From CAMCHP01 sp036835325 (lineage in GTDB: Bacteria; Bacteroidota; Bacteroidia; Flavobacteriales_D; Sanyastnellaceae): a stretch of 64,000 nucleotides of DNA. This document shows positions 34,500 through 43,162 of the stretch, piece after piece (the first letter of the stretch is position 1; each line of letters starts with the position of its first letter). Location of the stretch: NCBI GenBank assembly GCA_036835325.1, contig DAITMF010000010.1, positions 12,721 to 76,720 on the forward strand, in the 5' to 3' direction. A program made the translations under genes and the position numbers. The notes under the pieces were generated by a model. It was given only the letters and a program-made list of their open reading frames with translations, made no database searches and was not told the origin of the DNA.

Positions 34500-35456
34500 A
34501 TGAAAGGTCTACTCTCACGTCTGCAATACACCCGTCCGGTTCGCATCTTGCGCGCTGTTTCGATGCGTTTGAGGCCCTGGGGCTTTGAAGGTCTGAGCTT
34601 GTATTCGGTAGCAGCGTTCTTCATTGAAGGGCTTCAAAAAGGCGCGTTGACCTCGCGTGCGGCCGCGATATCGTTTCGGTTTTTTCTGGCGGTATTCCCG
34701 GTTATCATTATGCTCCTGTCGTTGATTCCAATCATTCCAATCGACAATTTTCAGGAGAACCTCTTCGAGAGCATCAAGGGATTCTTCCCCGGTGATACCT
34801 TCAATTTGGTTGAGGCCACGGTTGAAGACTTGGTGATCAAAAGCCACAATACCATTTTCTCAATCGGCTTTATTTTGTCGGTATTTTATGCGAGCAACAG
34901 CGTAAACGCGATTTTACTTGGCTTCAACGAGTCGTATAACATTGAAGACAAAGGCAACGTGTTCATCATCCGACTGGCTTCGGTGCTCTTGATGCTCATT
35001 TTGGGCATCTTTATTTTTGTAGCGGTGGTGCTTATTATTTTCAGCGGTGTGGCCTTTGAATGGCTTGTAGCAAAAGACTTTGTGAGCCAAGAGAACGTTA
35101 TTTTGCTGCAGATGGCAAACGGCGTGATTTCGTTGCTCCTGATCTACATGTCGATCACCATCCTCTACAATTTTGGCGATTTCGAACACCGCAAATGGAA
35201 GACCTTCTCGGCCGGTGCAACGCTAACAACGTTGCTGCTGATTTTAACATCGCTGGGTTTTGCGTGGTTTGTCAATAACTTTGCCTCGTACAACAAGCTC
35301 TACGGCTCCATCGGTACGTTTTTGCTGCTGCTGATTTGGATCAACTTGAACAGCACCATTTTGCTCATTGGCTTCGAGTTGAACACAAGCATCATGAAAG
35401 CAAAAGAAGGCAAGCTGCATGAGAGCAGTATTCTGAACAATTCGCCGGAGGTTTAA
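34500..35456 (+). CDS. YihY/BrkB-family inner-membrane protein
   Basis: A 318-residue protein with six membrane helices. Family marks are SRAAAISFRFFLAVFPVIIM in the first helix region, FYASNSVNAILLGFNESYNI, and the C-terminal FLLLLIWINLNSTILLIGFEL followed by a charged tail. The family was once misassigned as RNase BN; its function is unknown, with transport suggested. ATG 34500 is used, but a promoter-like TATTTTTG ending at 34495 makes ATG 34563 a possible start. The stop overlaps the stop of the convergent flippase gene by four bases. Confidence 0.93.
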   Translation: MKGLLSRLQYTRPVRILRAVSMRLRPWGFEGLSLYSVAAFFIEGLQKGALTSRAAAISFRFFLAVFPVIIMLLSLIPIIPIDNFQENLFESIKGFFPGDTFNLVEATVEDLVIKSHNTIFSIGFILSVFYASNSVNAILLGFNESYNIEDKGNVFIIRLASVLLMLILGIFIFVAVVLIIFSGVAFEWLVAKDFVSQENVILLQMANGVISLLLIYMSITILYNFGDFEHRKWKTFSAGATLTTLLLILTSLGFAWFVNNFASYNKLYGSIGTFLLLLIWINLNSTILLIGFELNTSIMKAKEGKLHESSILNNSPEV

Positions 35457-36916
35457 CGGCCCAAGAACTGCTTTAATTCGGGTAGAAGTCGCGCCGATCT
35501 GGCAACCGACAGAAAGAGCAAGGCTGTGACACTGCCTTTCATTAAGAGGCTCAAATAGATGTTGCCAAACAAGTTAGGAATTAGCACCAACGATGAAATG
35601 GCTGCAATGAGCAAACTTGCAATGAGCAAACTTCGGCTGAAAGGGTTGATCTTGAAGTAGCGCTGCACGTAGTACACCTTCAGGCCGGTGTAAACGGTTG
35701 CTGAGATTGCGGTAGCCAGCGCAGCACCGGTTATACCCATGTTGAGTCCATCCGGGTGCATGAAAAAAAGGTTCGTGGCGATGGTAAGCACAATGAGCAG
35801 CAGATTCAAGTAGAAATTTGATCTGTAGTACTTTGAGTAGACCAATATACCACCTGACACCCCTCCGGCCATTTGGAGCAACTTTGCAATTCCGATAAAG
35901 AACACTACCCATTTACCTCCGCTAAACTTATCGGGCAAGAGCTGCATGATTTCATCTATGGGGACCCAAATGCAGCAGAAAATGAGGCCGCCCAAGGTCA
36001 ACTGCATCAGGCTCGACTTCACATAGACTTCGGTCAATTTGGTAATCTCGTTTGCGGCAATGGATGCTGAAACCACAGGCATTGAAATGGCCGAGATTGA
36101 CTTTTGTGGGAGCAGTGCCACTGACCCGATATAAAATGCAAGGGTGTAAAATGCCACTTCTTCAAGCGAGGCAAGTAGCCCAATCATGACAATGTCAAGA
36201 TTGGTGACTGCAATGGCCGCTCCGCGATCAAGGATGGCGTAGAAACTGTAGGTGGCAACCTCCTTTACCTTTAGCGGAAAGCGACCTTCAAATTTGAGAT
36301 GGAATGCATTTTTGCGCGCCGAAATTAGCGTCACGAGCATGGCGATCACGTAGCCTGCGACGTATGCCCAGAGCAAAACATCAAACCCATAGAGCTCCAT
36401 CCAGAAGCCCACGACCACCACCAAATACCAGCTTTTCAAAAAGGTCTCATTCAGAAACTGGTACAAGGTTGATTTCAACTGAGCGCCAAGGTAGCCCCCG
36501 AAAACCTGAAAGAAGGTCAGTGCTGTCGTAAGTACAAACAGTTCGGGAATGTGCGCAATCAACAACTTGCTTTCATCTGCATTAATGAGCTGAAATCCGG
36601 TCTCGCCGAAGAAAATCACCAAGCCAAGAAAGAAGAGCGTTCCGGCTGTTGGCGCCAGCATGAGTCGTCCCAAAAAAAGAGATCGGTCAGCACCTGAAAC
36701 TGAAGGTAAAAACCGTAGAAACGCATTGGGAATGCCGCCATGAATAAACTGCGAGAAAATCATCGCATAGGCCACAATCACTTTGAGCAAACCCCAGCCT
36801 TCTTCGTAGGTGTCAAAAGCAGCCGGCAACACAACGATGGTGTTTACAGCGCCAATTATGGTGGCTAGAAAGATTGAAACGGCGTTTCGGGTGGCTTGGC
36901 GTTGAATGATTCCCAA
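35453..36916 (-). CDS. Polysaccharide flippase (Wzx/MATE-like, MOP superfamily)
   Basis: A 487-residue protein with 12-14 hydrophobic helices and an early basic segment (MGIIQRQATRNAVSIF), as in oligosaccharide flippases. HGGIPNAFLRFLPSVSG corresponds to the first conserved loop, and RGAAIAVTNLDIVMIG to the mid-protein region with an acidic residue inside a helix. It would move lipid-linked glycans across the inner membrane for surface polysaccharide or O-antigen assembly. The adjacent upstream glycosyltransferase supports that reading, though no polymerase or full locus is present. The substrate is not predictable. Confidence 0.88.
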   Translation of the reverse strand: MGIIQRQATRNAVSIFLATIIGAVNTIVVLPAAFDTYEEGWGLLKVIVAYAMIFSQFIHGGIPNAFLRFLPSVSGADRSLFLGRLMLAPTAGTLFFLGLVIFFGETGFQLINADESKLLIAHIPELFVLTTALTFFQVFGGYLGAQLKSTLYQFLNETFLKSWYLVVVVGFWMELYGFDVLLWAYVAGYVIAMLVTLISARKNAFHLKFEGRFPLKVKEVATYSFYAILDRGAAIAVTNLDIVMIGLLASLEEVAFYTLAFYIGSVALLPQKSISAISMPVVSASIAANEITKLTEVYVKSSLMQLTLGGLIFCCIWVPIDEIMQLLPDKFSGGKWVVFFIGIAKLLQMAGGVSGGILVYSKYYRSNFYLNLLLIVLTIATNLFFMHPDGLNMGITGAALATAISATVYTGLKVYYVQRYFKINPFSRSLLIASLLIAAISSLVLIPNLFGNIYLSLLMKGSVTALLFLSVARSARLLPELKQFLGR

Positions 36917-36955
36917 GGGCTCGTTTTTCGGTGAATTTAGAGAATTATGATCGGC

Positions 36956-38266
36956 TTAATGGCGTTGGTTTTGCAGACTCAGAGTGGCCCAGCCATGGGT
37001 TAATTTCTCAGTCAGGTGGTGACGTGTATAAGCAGTCAGGTTTCGTTTTTCGGCTAGCGCCGGATGAGCGGCGAAGTGCTTCAAAAGCGTTTCTCGGAGC
37101 GTTGTTTCATCGTCGTAGTCGATAACGGGTTCTGCAGCCGTTTCGTGCATCAATTGGGCAAGGTCGCCATCAACAGGCCCGATGGCCAGTATCGGACGGC
37201 CCGATGCGAGGTACTCAAATACTTTGCCCGTGACAATGCCCTTCGCATTGTGGGTGCGGTTGGCGACCAATAGCAGCACAGAGGCCTTTTGCTGGAAGGT
37301 CACCACATCGCGGTGTTCAAGGTAAGGTATGTGTTCAAGGTGGCTTGTCAAACCGGCTTCGGCAATGCTGTCGCGCACTGAAATGTCAAGCTTACCTATG
37401 GTTTGGATCACGAAATCGCGTGGCAGTTGGTGGTCTGAATTCAATTCTCCAAGTACCTTCCACAGGGTGTGTGGATTGCGCGCCGGACTAAATGACCCGA
37501 TGTGGGCCAGCACAAACCGTGGGTCGGGGAGCACGTCGGGTAAGGCGGTGTCGGCCTCGTCGAAGCCATTGGGCACCACCGTTATGCGCGCCTTAGGTTC
37601 TTTGGAAAGCAATCCCAATCGCATGGTTTCGCCGATGGCAATAACCTGGTCGGCTTCACGTAGCACGGCTGCTTCGAGCCGGAGGTGACGTTTGTTGGCC
37701 CATGCACTCAAGTAGAGTTCGTGGTAGAAGTCGATGTCGGTCCACGGGTCGCGGAAGTCGGCCACCCAAGGCAGACCGGTTCGTTTTTTGAGCTCGCGGG
37801 CGATGAGGTGCATGCTGTGCGGCGGACCCGTGCTTACGATGAGGTCAACCGGGTGCTCATCAAGCCACCGTGTTAGAAAGCGCACGGAGGGTTTGATCCA
37901 CAAAAAACGGGCATCGGGTATGAAGAAATTGCCACGCACCCAACGTGCGAAGCGTTCGAGTCGGCGGGGCTTTCGGCTTTCAGACAGGAATCCTGTTTGG
38001 ATTTTTTCATCGCCTTTGAGGCCGAGCAGCTTGCGGTACAGGCTGTAGGGTTCAGTGATGGGTGTTTTGATCACTTCACACGCTGCGCTTACCTCTGCCA
38101 ACAGACTGTCGTCGATGCTGGGGAATTCGGGGTTTTCGGGCGTGTACACCACAGGCATCCATCCGAAATCGGGCAGGTACTTGCTGAATTTTAACCAGCG
38201 TTGAACACCGGCGCCTCCGCTTGGGGGCCAATAGTAGGTAATGATGAGAACCTTTTTGTGCTGCAT
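36956..38266 (-). CDS. Glycosyltransferase, GT4-like
   Basis: A 436-residue retaining GT-B glycosyltransferase. I chose ATG 38266 because the protein then starts MQHKKVLIITYYWPPSGGAG, the usual first strand and glycine loop; the open frame runs 66 bases further upstream without sense. The N-terminal domain contains VDLIVSTGPPHSMHLIA and a HLRLEAAVLREADQVIAIGE segment. The C-terminal nucleotide-sugar domain includes HIGSFSPARNPHTLWKVL and GIVTGKVFEYLASGRPILAI, with the conserved Glu in KVFEYLA. Donor and acceptor are unknown. It lies 39 bases before the flippase gene, so the two probably act in one surface-glycan pathway. Confidence 0.92.
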   Translation of the reverse strand: MQHKKVLIITYYWPPSGGAGVQRWLKFSKYLPDFGWMPVVYTPENPEFPSIDDSLLAEVSAACEVIKTPITEPYSLYRKLLGLKGDEKIQTGFLSESRKPRRLERFARWVRGNFFIPDARFLWIKPSVRFLTRWLDEHPVDLIVSTGPPHSMHLIARELKKRTGLPWVADFRDPWTDIDFYHELYLSAWANKRHLRLEAAVLREADQVIAIGETMRLGLLSKEPKARITVVPNGFDEADTALPDVLPDPRFVLAHIGSFSPARNPHTLWKVLGELNSDHQLPRDFVIQTIGKLDISVRDSIAEAGLTSHLEHIPYLEHRDVVTFQQKASVLLLVANRTHNAKGIVTGKVFEYLASGRPILAIGPVDGDLAQLMHETAAEPVIDYDDETTLRETLLKHFAAHPALAEKRNLTAYTRHHLTEKLTHGWATLSLQNQRH

Positions 38267-38344
38267 TGCAGGGTGGCTGGCGTTCAAAGGTACGTCAAAG
38301 GCGCAGAGTGCACATCCGACCGGAGGGAGCAAAAAAGAAAACGG

Positions 38345-41098
38345 CTATTCACCCAAATTTTGCGTGTATTCAGGGTAGTCGGCTTCGGGGTCAAAAGGGA
38401 TGCTGATGAGTTGCTGCGCGAGGTCATTGATGGCGGCGCTCATCCAGGTGCCAAACGCTTCGGCGAACTCGGGGGTCATGGTGCGGTTGGTTTTGCCGTC
38501 GGTTACGGTCATGAAGCCCGAACTGTAGTTTCGGGAGGAGATGATGCCCGCGATGGGTGCGCTGTTGGGCGAATTGGCGGCGGCGATCCATGCGTAGATG
38601 AGGCATTGCATGAGTTTCGGCTTCGGACTTTCAAGCAGTTTCAGTTGCCAATCGGAGGGCAATGCGAGCTCTTTGGTGTCAACGCCACCGGTTTTGTAAT
38701 CAACGATGCGCAACTGCTGTTGAACGTGGTCAACCCGGTCGGCCTTGCCGCTAAGCACGATGCCCTTTGACAGGTCGGCGCTGAGTCGGGCTTCGAGGGC
38801 TGTTACCACTACCTTGTGCTGTTCGGCTTCGTTGGCGCTGATGTCAATCAGTTTTTCGGCAAAGTTCAGGGCCACGCGCCGTAAAAGGTAGTTCACCCCG
38901 TATTTCGTGAGCTGCAGGTTGTAAAACTTCTCGAGTTTCTCGTCGACGAGCGTTTCCAGCCTTTGTTTTTCAGCGCGCAGGGCATCGGCGTCAAGTTCAA
39001 CGTTGATGAAGGCCTCGAAAATGGTTTCGACGACCTCGTGCACAATGGTGCCGAGGGTGTTGCTTTCGATTTCTTCTTCGATTTCGTTTTGCTCACCCAA
39101 GGAAAGGATGTAGCGAAAGAAGAACTCACGCGGATTTTGCAGCCACTTGTTGAAAGCCGAAGGCGAGAGGCCGCGTTGAAGCAATTCATTTATGCGCTGC
39201 TGGGTGAATTCGCCGGTTTCGATGGGCACGATTTCGGGGGTAGCCGCCGGATTAGCGGTCATGACTTGGCTGTGGTGCACCTGCACGGCGCTTTCAGGCA
39301 AGAGTCGGCAGGTTTCGAGTTGCTGAACAAATCGGCTGCGTTCGCCTTCGTCGTGGCTTTCGCCGGCGGTGAAGGTGATGTAAACCTCTTCGGCGCGCTG
39401 AATCAGTCGGTAGAAATAGTAGGCGTAGTAGGCATCGCGTTCGCGTGCGTTCGGCAATTGAAGAAACGCCCTGAGGTCATTGGGAAGGAAGCTTTCTGCG
39501 TTTATTTTTCTGGGAAGGATGTCTTCATTCGCATTCACAATGATCACCCGCTTGAAATCGAGCGCCCGTGACTCGAGCAAACCCATGATTTGCAAGCCGA
39601 TGAGGGGCTCACCCACGAGGTTGATCTGCAGTTGACCGAAGAGCTTTCGGTAAATGCGTTCGAACTCGCGCAGATCAGCAACGACAGGATACCGCTCAAT
39701 CAGCCGGTGCATGCGCGCATTGAGCTGCGTGAGGAGGTTCCAGCCTTGCAAGCGTTCTTTGCCGTCGTTCTCGCCGGGAGCCGAGAGCGGCTCAACGGCG
39801 TGGAGTACACTGAGGTAGCTTTTAGGCGTTCTGGTGCGCAGAGCGTCGTAGAGCGCGTCAAAAAACGCTTGCACGGCTTGATTGGGTGCCGTGTTGGCGA
39901 GAAAGGCATTTACGGTTGATTGGTCAACGAAAACCGCATTGGAATGTACGACGTGGTTGGCCAAACGGTACATTGCTTTGCCCGAGGCATGGCCTGAAAC
40001 GGCGATGTAGGGGTGTCGGCAAAAGGCCAGCAAAAGGTTGTGCCGGACCTGTTTGCTGCGGCTGTCGAGCAGACGAAAAACCGAGCTTACCAAGCTTTGG
40101 TAAGGTGTGTGCGACAGGGTGCGTCCCATGGTAATGTTGACGCCTTCGAAGTGATCGGGCAGGGCGCGCAGCAGCACAGGCAGCACGCTGTTATCAGAGA
40201 GAATCACCGCAGTTTCGGTGGCTTCTTGCGGATTGATTTTGCGCAATACTTCTCCTACGTAGTGCATTTGGGTAACCGTTCCTGAGCACCCGACGAGCTT
40301 GATGGTTTTAGCTTGTTTTAGGAAATTGCGCGGTAGGCTGCGTTTATCGAGTTCGGGAAAGCGCCGCACAAACAAACCGGCTTCGCTGCGTTTGTCGTGC
40401 ACATAATAGCGATCGGCATCCCACCAGAAGGTGGCCTTTCCGAGTTCGACAAGCCGCTTGATGAGCGTGTGTTCAGCAGCGGTAAGTGCGTTAAGACCGG
40501 CGAAAACAATGTGCTCTACATTGAGGCGTTCGAATGCCTTCACGGGGTCTTTGGCAGCAACGCGGGCGATGGCACCTCCATACCAGTGCTGCGATTCGGT
40601 CATTTTTTGGTTGAATTGTGTGTACAATTCACCGAGTTGCATCCAGAATCGGTTGTATTCTTTTTGGTTTTCAGACCAGAGGTGGTCGTCTTCACCAAAG
40701 CTCCACGCCTCGATGTCTTTGAAGTCTTTGAGGTTTTTAAAGACCGATTTGGCATCGGCCAATTGGTGGTCGATTTCGTTGAAATCGGCCAGGGCCATTG
40801 GTCCCCATTGAAGGAAAGGTTCGAGACGGGCATCGGGTTCGGCGTGTTCGCGCCAGGTGGCGAAGAGGTCGAAGGTGAGGTCAAGACCATCGCCGCGCTG
40901 CATGCCCGTCATGCGCTCGGTGAGTTCGGTCATTGTGAGCAGTTCAGGCAACCAGCCTGAATGTTTGGAGTGGCGGCTTAGCGCGCGCTTCAGAAACAGG
41001 CCCGAGCGCCGTGCAGGCAGCACAACTACAGTGTTTTCGAACCGGTGGCCATGCACCTCGATGAGGTGTTCAGCGAGTTCGTCGAGAAAGCGTTTCAA
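38345..41098 (-). CDS. AddB-like PD-(D/E)XK nuclease/inactive helicase
   Basis: A 917-residue protein. The C-terminus carries a RecB-type nuclease: NPREFFFRYILSL, then TIVHEVVETIF, SGKADRVDHVQQQLRIVDYK (the Asp and D-Y-K of the PD-(D/E)XK core, about residues 785-805) and KLMQCLIYAW. The N-terminal two thirds is helicase-like (VVVLPARRSGLFLKRALSRH, then VIIVNANEDILPRKI) but lacks an intact Walker A, as in AddB. The four-Cys iron-sulphur motif of classical AddB was not seen. Its expected partner, the AddA-like helicase-nuclease, is encoded 15.5 kb away on the other strand. Together they would process double-strand DNA ends for recombination. Confidence 0.85.
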   Translation of the reverse strand: MKRFLDELAEHLIEVHGHRFENTVVVLPARRSGLFLKRALSRHSKHSGWLPELLTMTELTERMTGMQRGDGLDLTFDLFATWREHAEPDARLEPFLQWGPMALADFNEIDHQLADAKSVFKNLKDFKDIEAWSFGEDDHLWSENQKEYNRFWMQLGELYTQFNQKMTESQHWYGGAIARVAAKDPVKAFERLNVEHIVFAGLNALTAAEHTLIKRLVELGKATFWWDADRYYVHDKRSEAGLFVRRFPELDKRSLPRNFLKQAKTIKLVGCSGTVTQMHYVGEVLRKINPQEATETAVILSDNSVLPVLLRALPDHFEGVNITMGRTLSHTPYQSLVSSVFRLLDSRSKQVRHNLLLAFCRHPYIAVSGHASGKAMYRLANHVVHSNAVFVDQSTVNAFLANTAPNQAVQAFFDALYDALRTRTPKSYLSVLHAVEPLSAPGENDGKERLQGWNLLTQLNARMHRLIERYPVVADLREFERIYRKLFGQLQINLVGEPLIGLQIMGLLESRALDFKRVIIVNANEDILPRKINAESFLPNDLRAFLQLPNARERDAYYAYYFYRLIQRAEEVYITFTAGESHDEGERSRFVQQLETCRLLPESAVQVHHSQVMTANPAATPEIVPIETGEFTQQRINELLQRGLSPSAFNKWLQNPREFFFRYILSLGEQNEIEEEIESNTLGTIVHEVVETIFEAFINVELDADALRAEKQRLETLVDEKLEKFYNLQLTKYGVNYLLRRVALNFAEKLIDISANEAEQHKVVVTALEARLSADLSKGIVLSGKADRVDHVQQQLRIVDYKTGGVDTKELALPSDWQLKLLESPKPKLMQCLIYAWIAAANSPNSAPIAGIISSRNYSSGFMTVTDGKTNRTMTPEFAEAFGTWMSAAINDLAQQLISIPFDPEADYPEYTQNLGE

Positions 41099-41115
41099 TG
41101 GAATGCAATTTGGCT

Positions 41116-41754
41116 TTACAATTTAAGGCCATTGCGGATAAACACAACAAATTCGCGAAAAGCTGCGCGTTGCGTCAGCACTTTGCGGATTTCAGTTGAA
41201 AGTGAGCTTTTGTGCTCGGTGTTTTGTGTTGTTGTTTCTTCTTGGATGGATGAGCCGCCTGCGGTACTTTGCACATGGTTAGTAGGCAAATCGCCCTCGC
41301 TCAGCTCATCGTTGGCTTGCGAGATGTCGATGCCGCGTTCTTTTAAGATGCGCGAGAGCTCATCGGCAGCACGGTAGCGTTCATCGGCGTCTTTTCGGTA
41401 GCCGAGTTGTTCTTCGAGCATGCCGAGGTTGTTGAGCGATATGGCGTCTTCGGGGTCGAGCTCGATGGCTTTTTTGTAGTCTTCGATGGCCCCCATAATG
41501 TCTTTCATCGCGTTGCGGATGTAGGCCCTCGAGGCGTAGCGGTAGCTGTAATCGGGCTGCAGGTTAACAGCGCGGTTGAGTTCGCTGAGGGCCTCTTTTT
41601 TTCGTCCGACCTGGAATAAGCATACAGCACGGTCGTGGATGAGGTCAGGGTCGTTCGATAGTTCAAGAAAGGCACGGTCGAAGGCCTGCAGGGCCTCGGG
41701 CCACTTGCGTGCTTTCACCAATTCGTTTGCGGTAATCCAATCAGGGTTGTGCAT
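41116..41754 (-). CDS. TPR-repeat protein
   Basis: A 212-residue protein without signal peptide. About four tetratricopeptide repeats fill residues 5-130 (ANELVKARKWPEALQAFDRA, IHDRAVCLFQVGRKKEALSE, YASRAYIRNAMKDIMGAIED, AISLNNLGMLEEQLGYRKDA). The C-terminal third is a polar, Ser/Thr/Glu-rich linker and a short basic end (FREFVVFIRNGLKL). It likely scaffolds cytoplasmic protein contacts; the partner is unknown. A promoter-like TAATTTTA (41769-41762) lies only seven bases before ATG 41754, hinting at a near-leaderless mRNA. The linker codons contain a GGATGGATG copy (41244-41252). Confidence 0.85.
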   Translation of the reverse strand: MHNPDWITANELVKARKWPEALQAFDRAFLELSNDPDLIHDRAVCLFQVGRKKEALSELNRAVNLQPDYSYRYASRAYIRNAMKDIMGAIEDYKKAIELDPEDAISLNNLGMLEEQLGYRKDADERYRAADELSRILKERGIDISQANDELSEGDLPTNHVQSTAGGSSIQEETTTQNTEHKSSLSTEIRKVLTQRAAFREFVVFIRNGLKL

Positions 41755-41773
41755 CTTCGCGTAAAATTAAGCC

Positions 41774-42043
41774 ATGTCTGACCGCAAATTTCCGATTTAC
41801 TGCGAATCGATCAGCGGTGGTTCGCTTTATTGCATCGAAAGCGACACACTAATGACAGAATACCAGCGAATTGGTTCAAAGTACCTGGTGCATCACTTGG
41901 TGGCGCGTATTTTACCGGAGCGAGTGCTCATCTCCGATATGGTCGAGAACGCTGACGGACGTTGGCCGCGCATCAGCGCCGTCGATTACCGTGAGCGTGT
42001 TGAGAACTGGGAGCGAACGCTCATTCGCTTGGGCGCAGGGTGA
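41774..42043 (+). CDS. Small protein of unknown function
   Basis: An 89-residue soluble protein (MSDRKFPIYCESISGGSLYC...), with no signal peptide, membrane helix or metal-binding pattern. Mixed hydrophobic/charged periodicity and an Arg/Glu-rich end suggest a small alpha/beta fold. I do not recognise a family. It is likely real because it fills the gap between the divergent TPR gene and murB with normal codon use, sits 14 bases before the murB start in the same direction, and no overlapping alternative frame looks better. Any tie to MurB is only positional. Confidence 0.62.
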   Translation: MSDRKFPIYCESISGGSLYCIESDTLMTEYQRIGSKYLVHHLVARILPERVLISDMVENADGRWPRISAVDYRERVENWERTLIRLGAG

Positions 42044-42057
42044 CGTAATTTCGTGAC

Positions 42058-43077
42058 ATGGAAATCAGCAAGAACGTGAGTTTAAGGCCGTACAACACCT
42101 TTGGTGTTGAGGCAAGGGCCGAAGAGCTGCTGTCGGTTTCAACCACCGAGCAGGCCCTTGAAGCGGCGTCTTACCTCAGTCGACACAGGCGTGAGCTGTT
42201 GGTGTTGGGTGGAGGAAGCAATGTGCTGTTTCGCGCCAATCCGAAAGGAACCGTCTTGGTAAACCGCATTTTTGGCGTTGAGACGGTGAACGCAACCGAT
42301 GAAGCCGTTTGGTTGCGCGTGGGTGCGGGCGAGGTGTGGCACGATTTTGTTGAGCATTGCATTGATCGCGAGCTCGCCGGGATTGAAAACTTGGCCTTGA
42401 TTCCCGGAAGGGTAGGTGCAAGTCCGATGCAAAACATCGGCGCCTACGGAGTTGAAATTGAATCGGTCTTTGATTCGCTTGAGGCCGTGCATTTGCCCAC
42501 CGGTGAGGTGCACCGCTTTGACCGTCACGATTGCCGTTTTGGTTACCGCGAAAGTGTTTTCAAAAGCGTTTATAAAGGCCAATACTTGATTACCCATGTG
42601 ACCTATCGCTTATCGCGTGAGCCGAATTTCAACACGGCCTATGGAGCGATTGGCACAGAACTTGAGCGCATGGGAGTAAATGGGTTGAGCTTGCGGGCGG
42701 TGGCCGATGCCGTGATCTCAATTCGCCGCAGCAAATTGCCTGACCCGGCTGTGTTGGGCAACGCTGGTAGTTTTTTCAAAAATCCGGTGGTTTCAGCCGA
42801 TGTGTATGCAGCGGTGAAGGCGCTACGGCCTGATGTGGTGGCGTATCCGGCAGGTGATGGTGCGATGAAACTGGCAGCAGGATGGCTGATTGAGCAAGCC
42901 GGTTGGAAAGGACATCGGGTTGGTGCTTGTGGGGTGCATGACCGTCAGGCCCTTGTGCTGGTGAACCACGGTTCAGCTACCGGAAACGAGATTTACGCCC
43001 TCAGCAGCGCCATCGTTGACGACGTAAATACGAAGTTCGGCGTTGAGCTTGAGCGCGAGGTGAACATCATCGGCTAA
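42058..43077 (+). CDS. murB: UDP-N-acetylenolpyruvoylglucosamine reductase
   Basis: The FAD enzyme that reduces UDP-GlcNAc-enolpyruvate with NADPH to UDP-MurNAc in peptidoglycan synthesis. It has 339 residues. FAD-binding segments are LLVLGGGSNVLF and IPGRVGASPMQNIGAYGVEI. The catalytic region shows LGNAGSFFKNPVVSA with the active-site Ser, and the C-terminal HDRQALVLVNHGSATGNEIY region contains the conserved acid. The length and the inserted segment fit the type I (E. coli-like) form. A weak TAATTTCG element lies just upstream (42046-42053). It is the only cell-wall gene seen here. Confidence 0.96.
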   Translation: MEISKNVSLRPYNTFGVEARAEELLSVSTTEQALEAASYLSRHRRELLVLGGGSNVLFRANPKGTVLVNRIFGVETVNATDEAVWLRVGAGEVWHDFVEHCIDRELAGIENLALIPGRVGASPMQNIGAYGVEIESVFDSLEAVHLPTGEVHRFDRHDCRFGYRESVFKSVYKGQYLITHVTYRLSREPNFNTAYGAIGTELERMGVNGLSLRAVADAVISIRRSKLPDPAVLGNAGSFFKNPVVSADVYAAVKALRPDVVAYPAGDGAMKLAAGWLIEQAGWKGHRVGACGVHDRQALVLVNHGSATGNEIYALSSAIVDDVNTKFGVELEREVNIIG

Positions 43078-43162
43078 TTAACCCGTTCAATTTAGAGCGA
43101 TTCTAAGTGCGGGAGTGACGTTTATCACCTACTGCCGTTTGAGAAGCGGGTAGTTTTCGGTC

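Noticed and set aside
38963..39571. 202-residue plus-strand frame opposite the AddB-like gene
   Set aside because: It is an antisense shadow of the nuclease gene.
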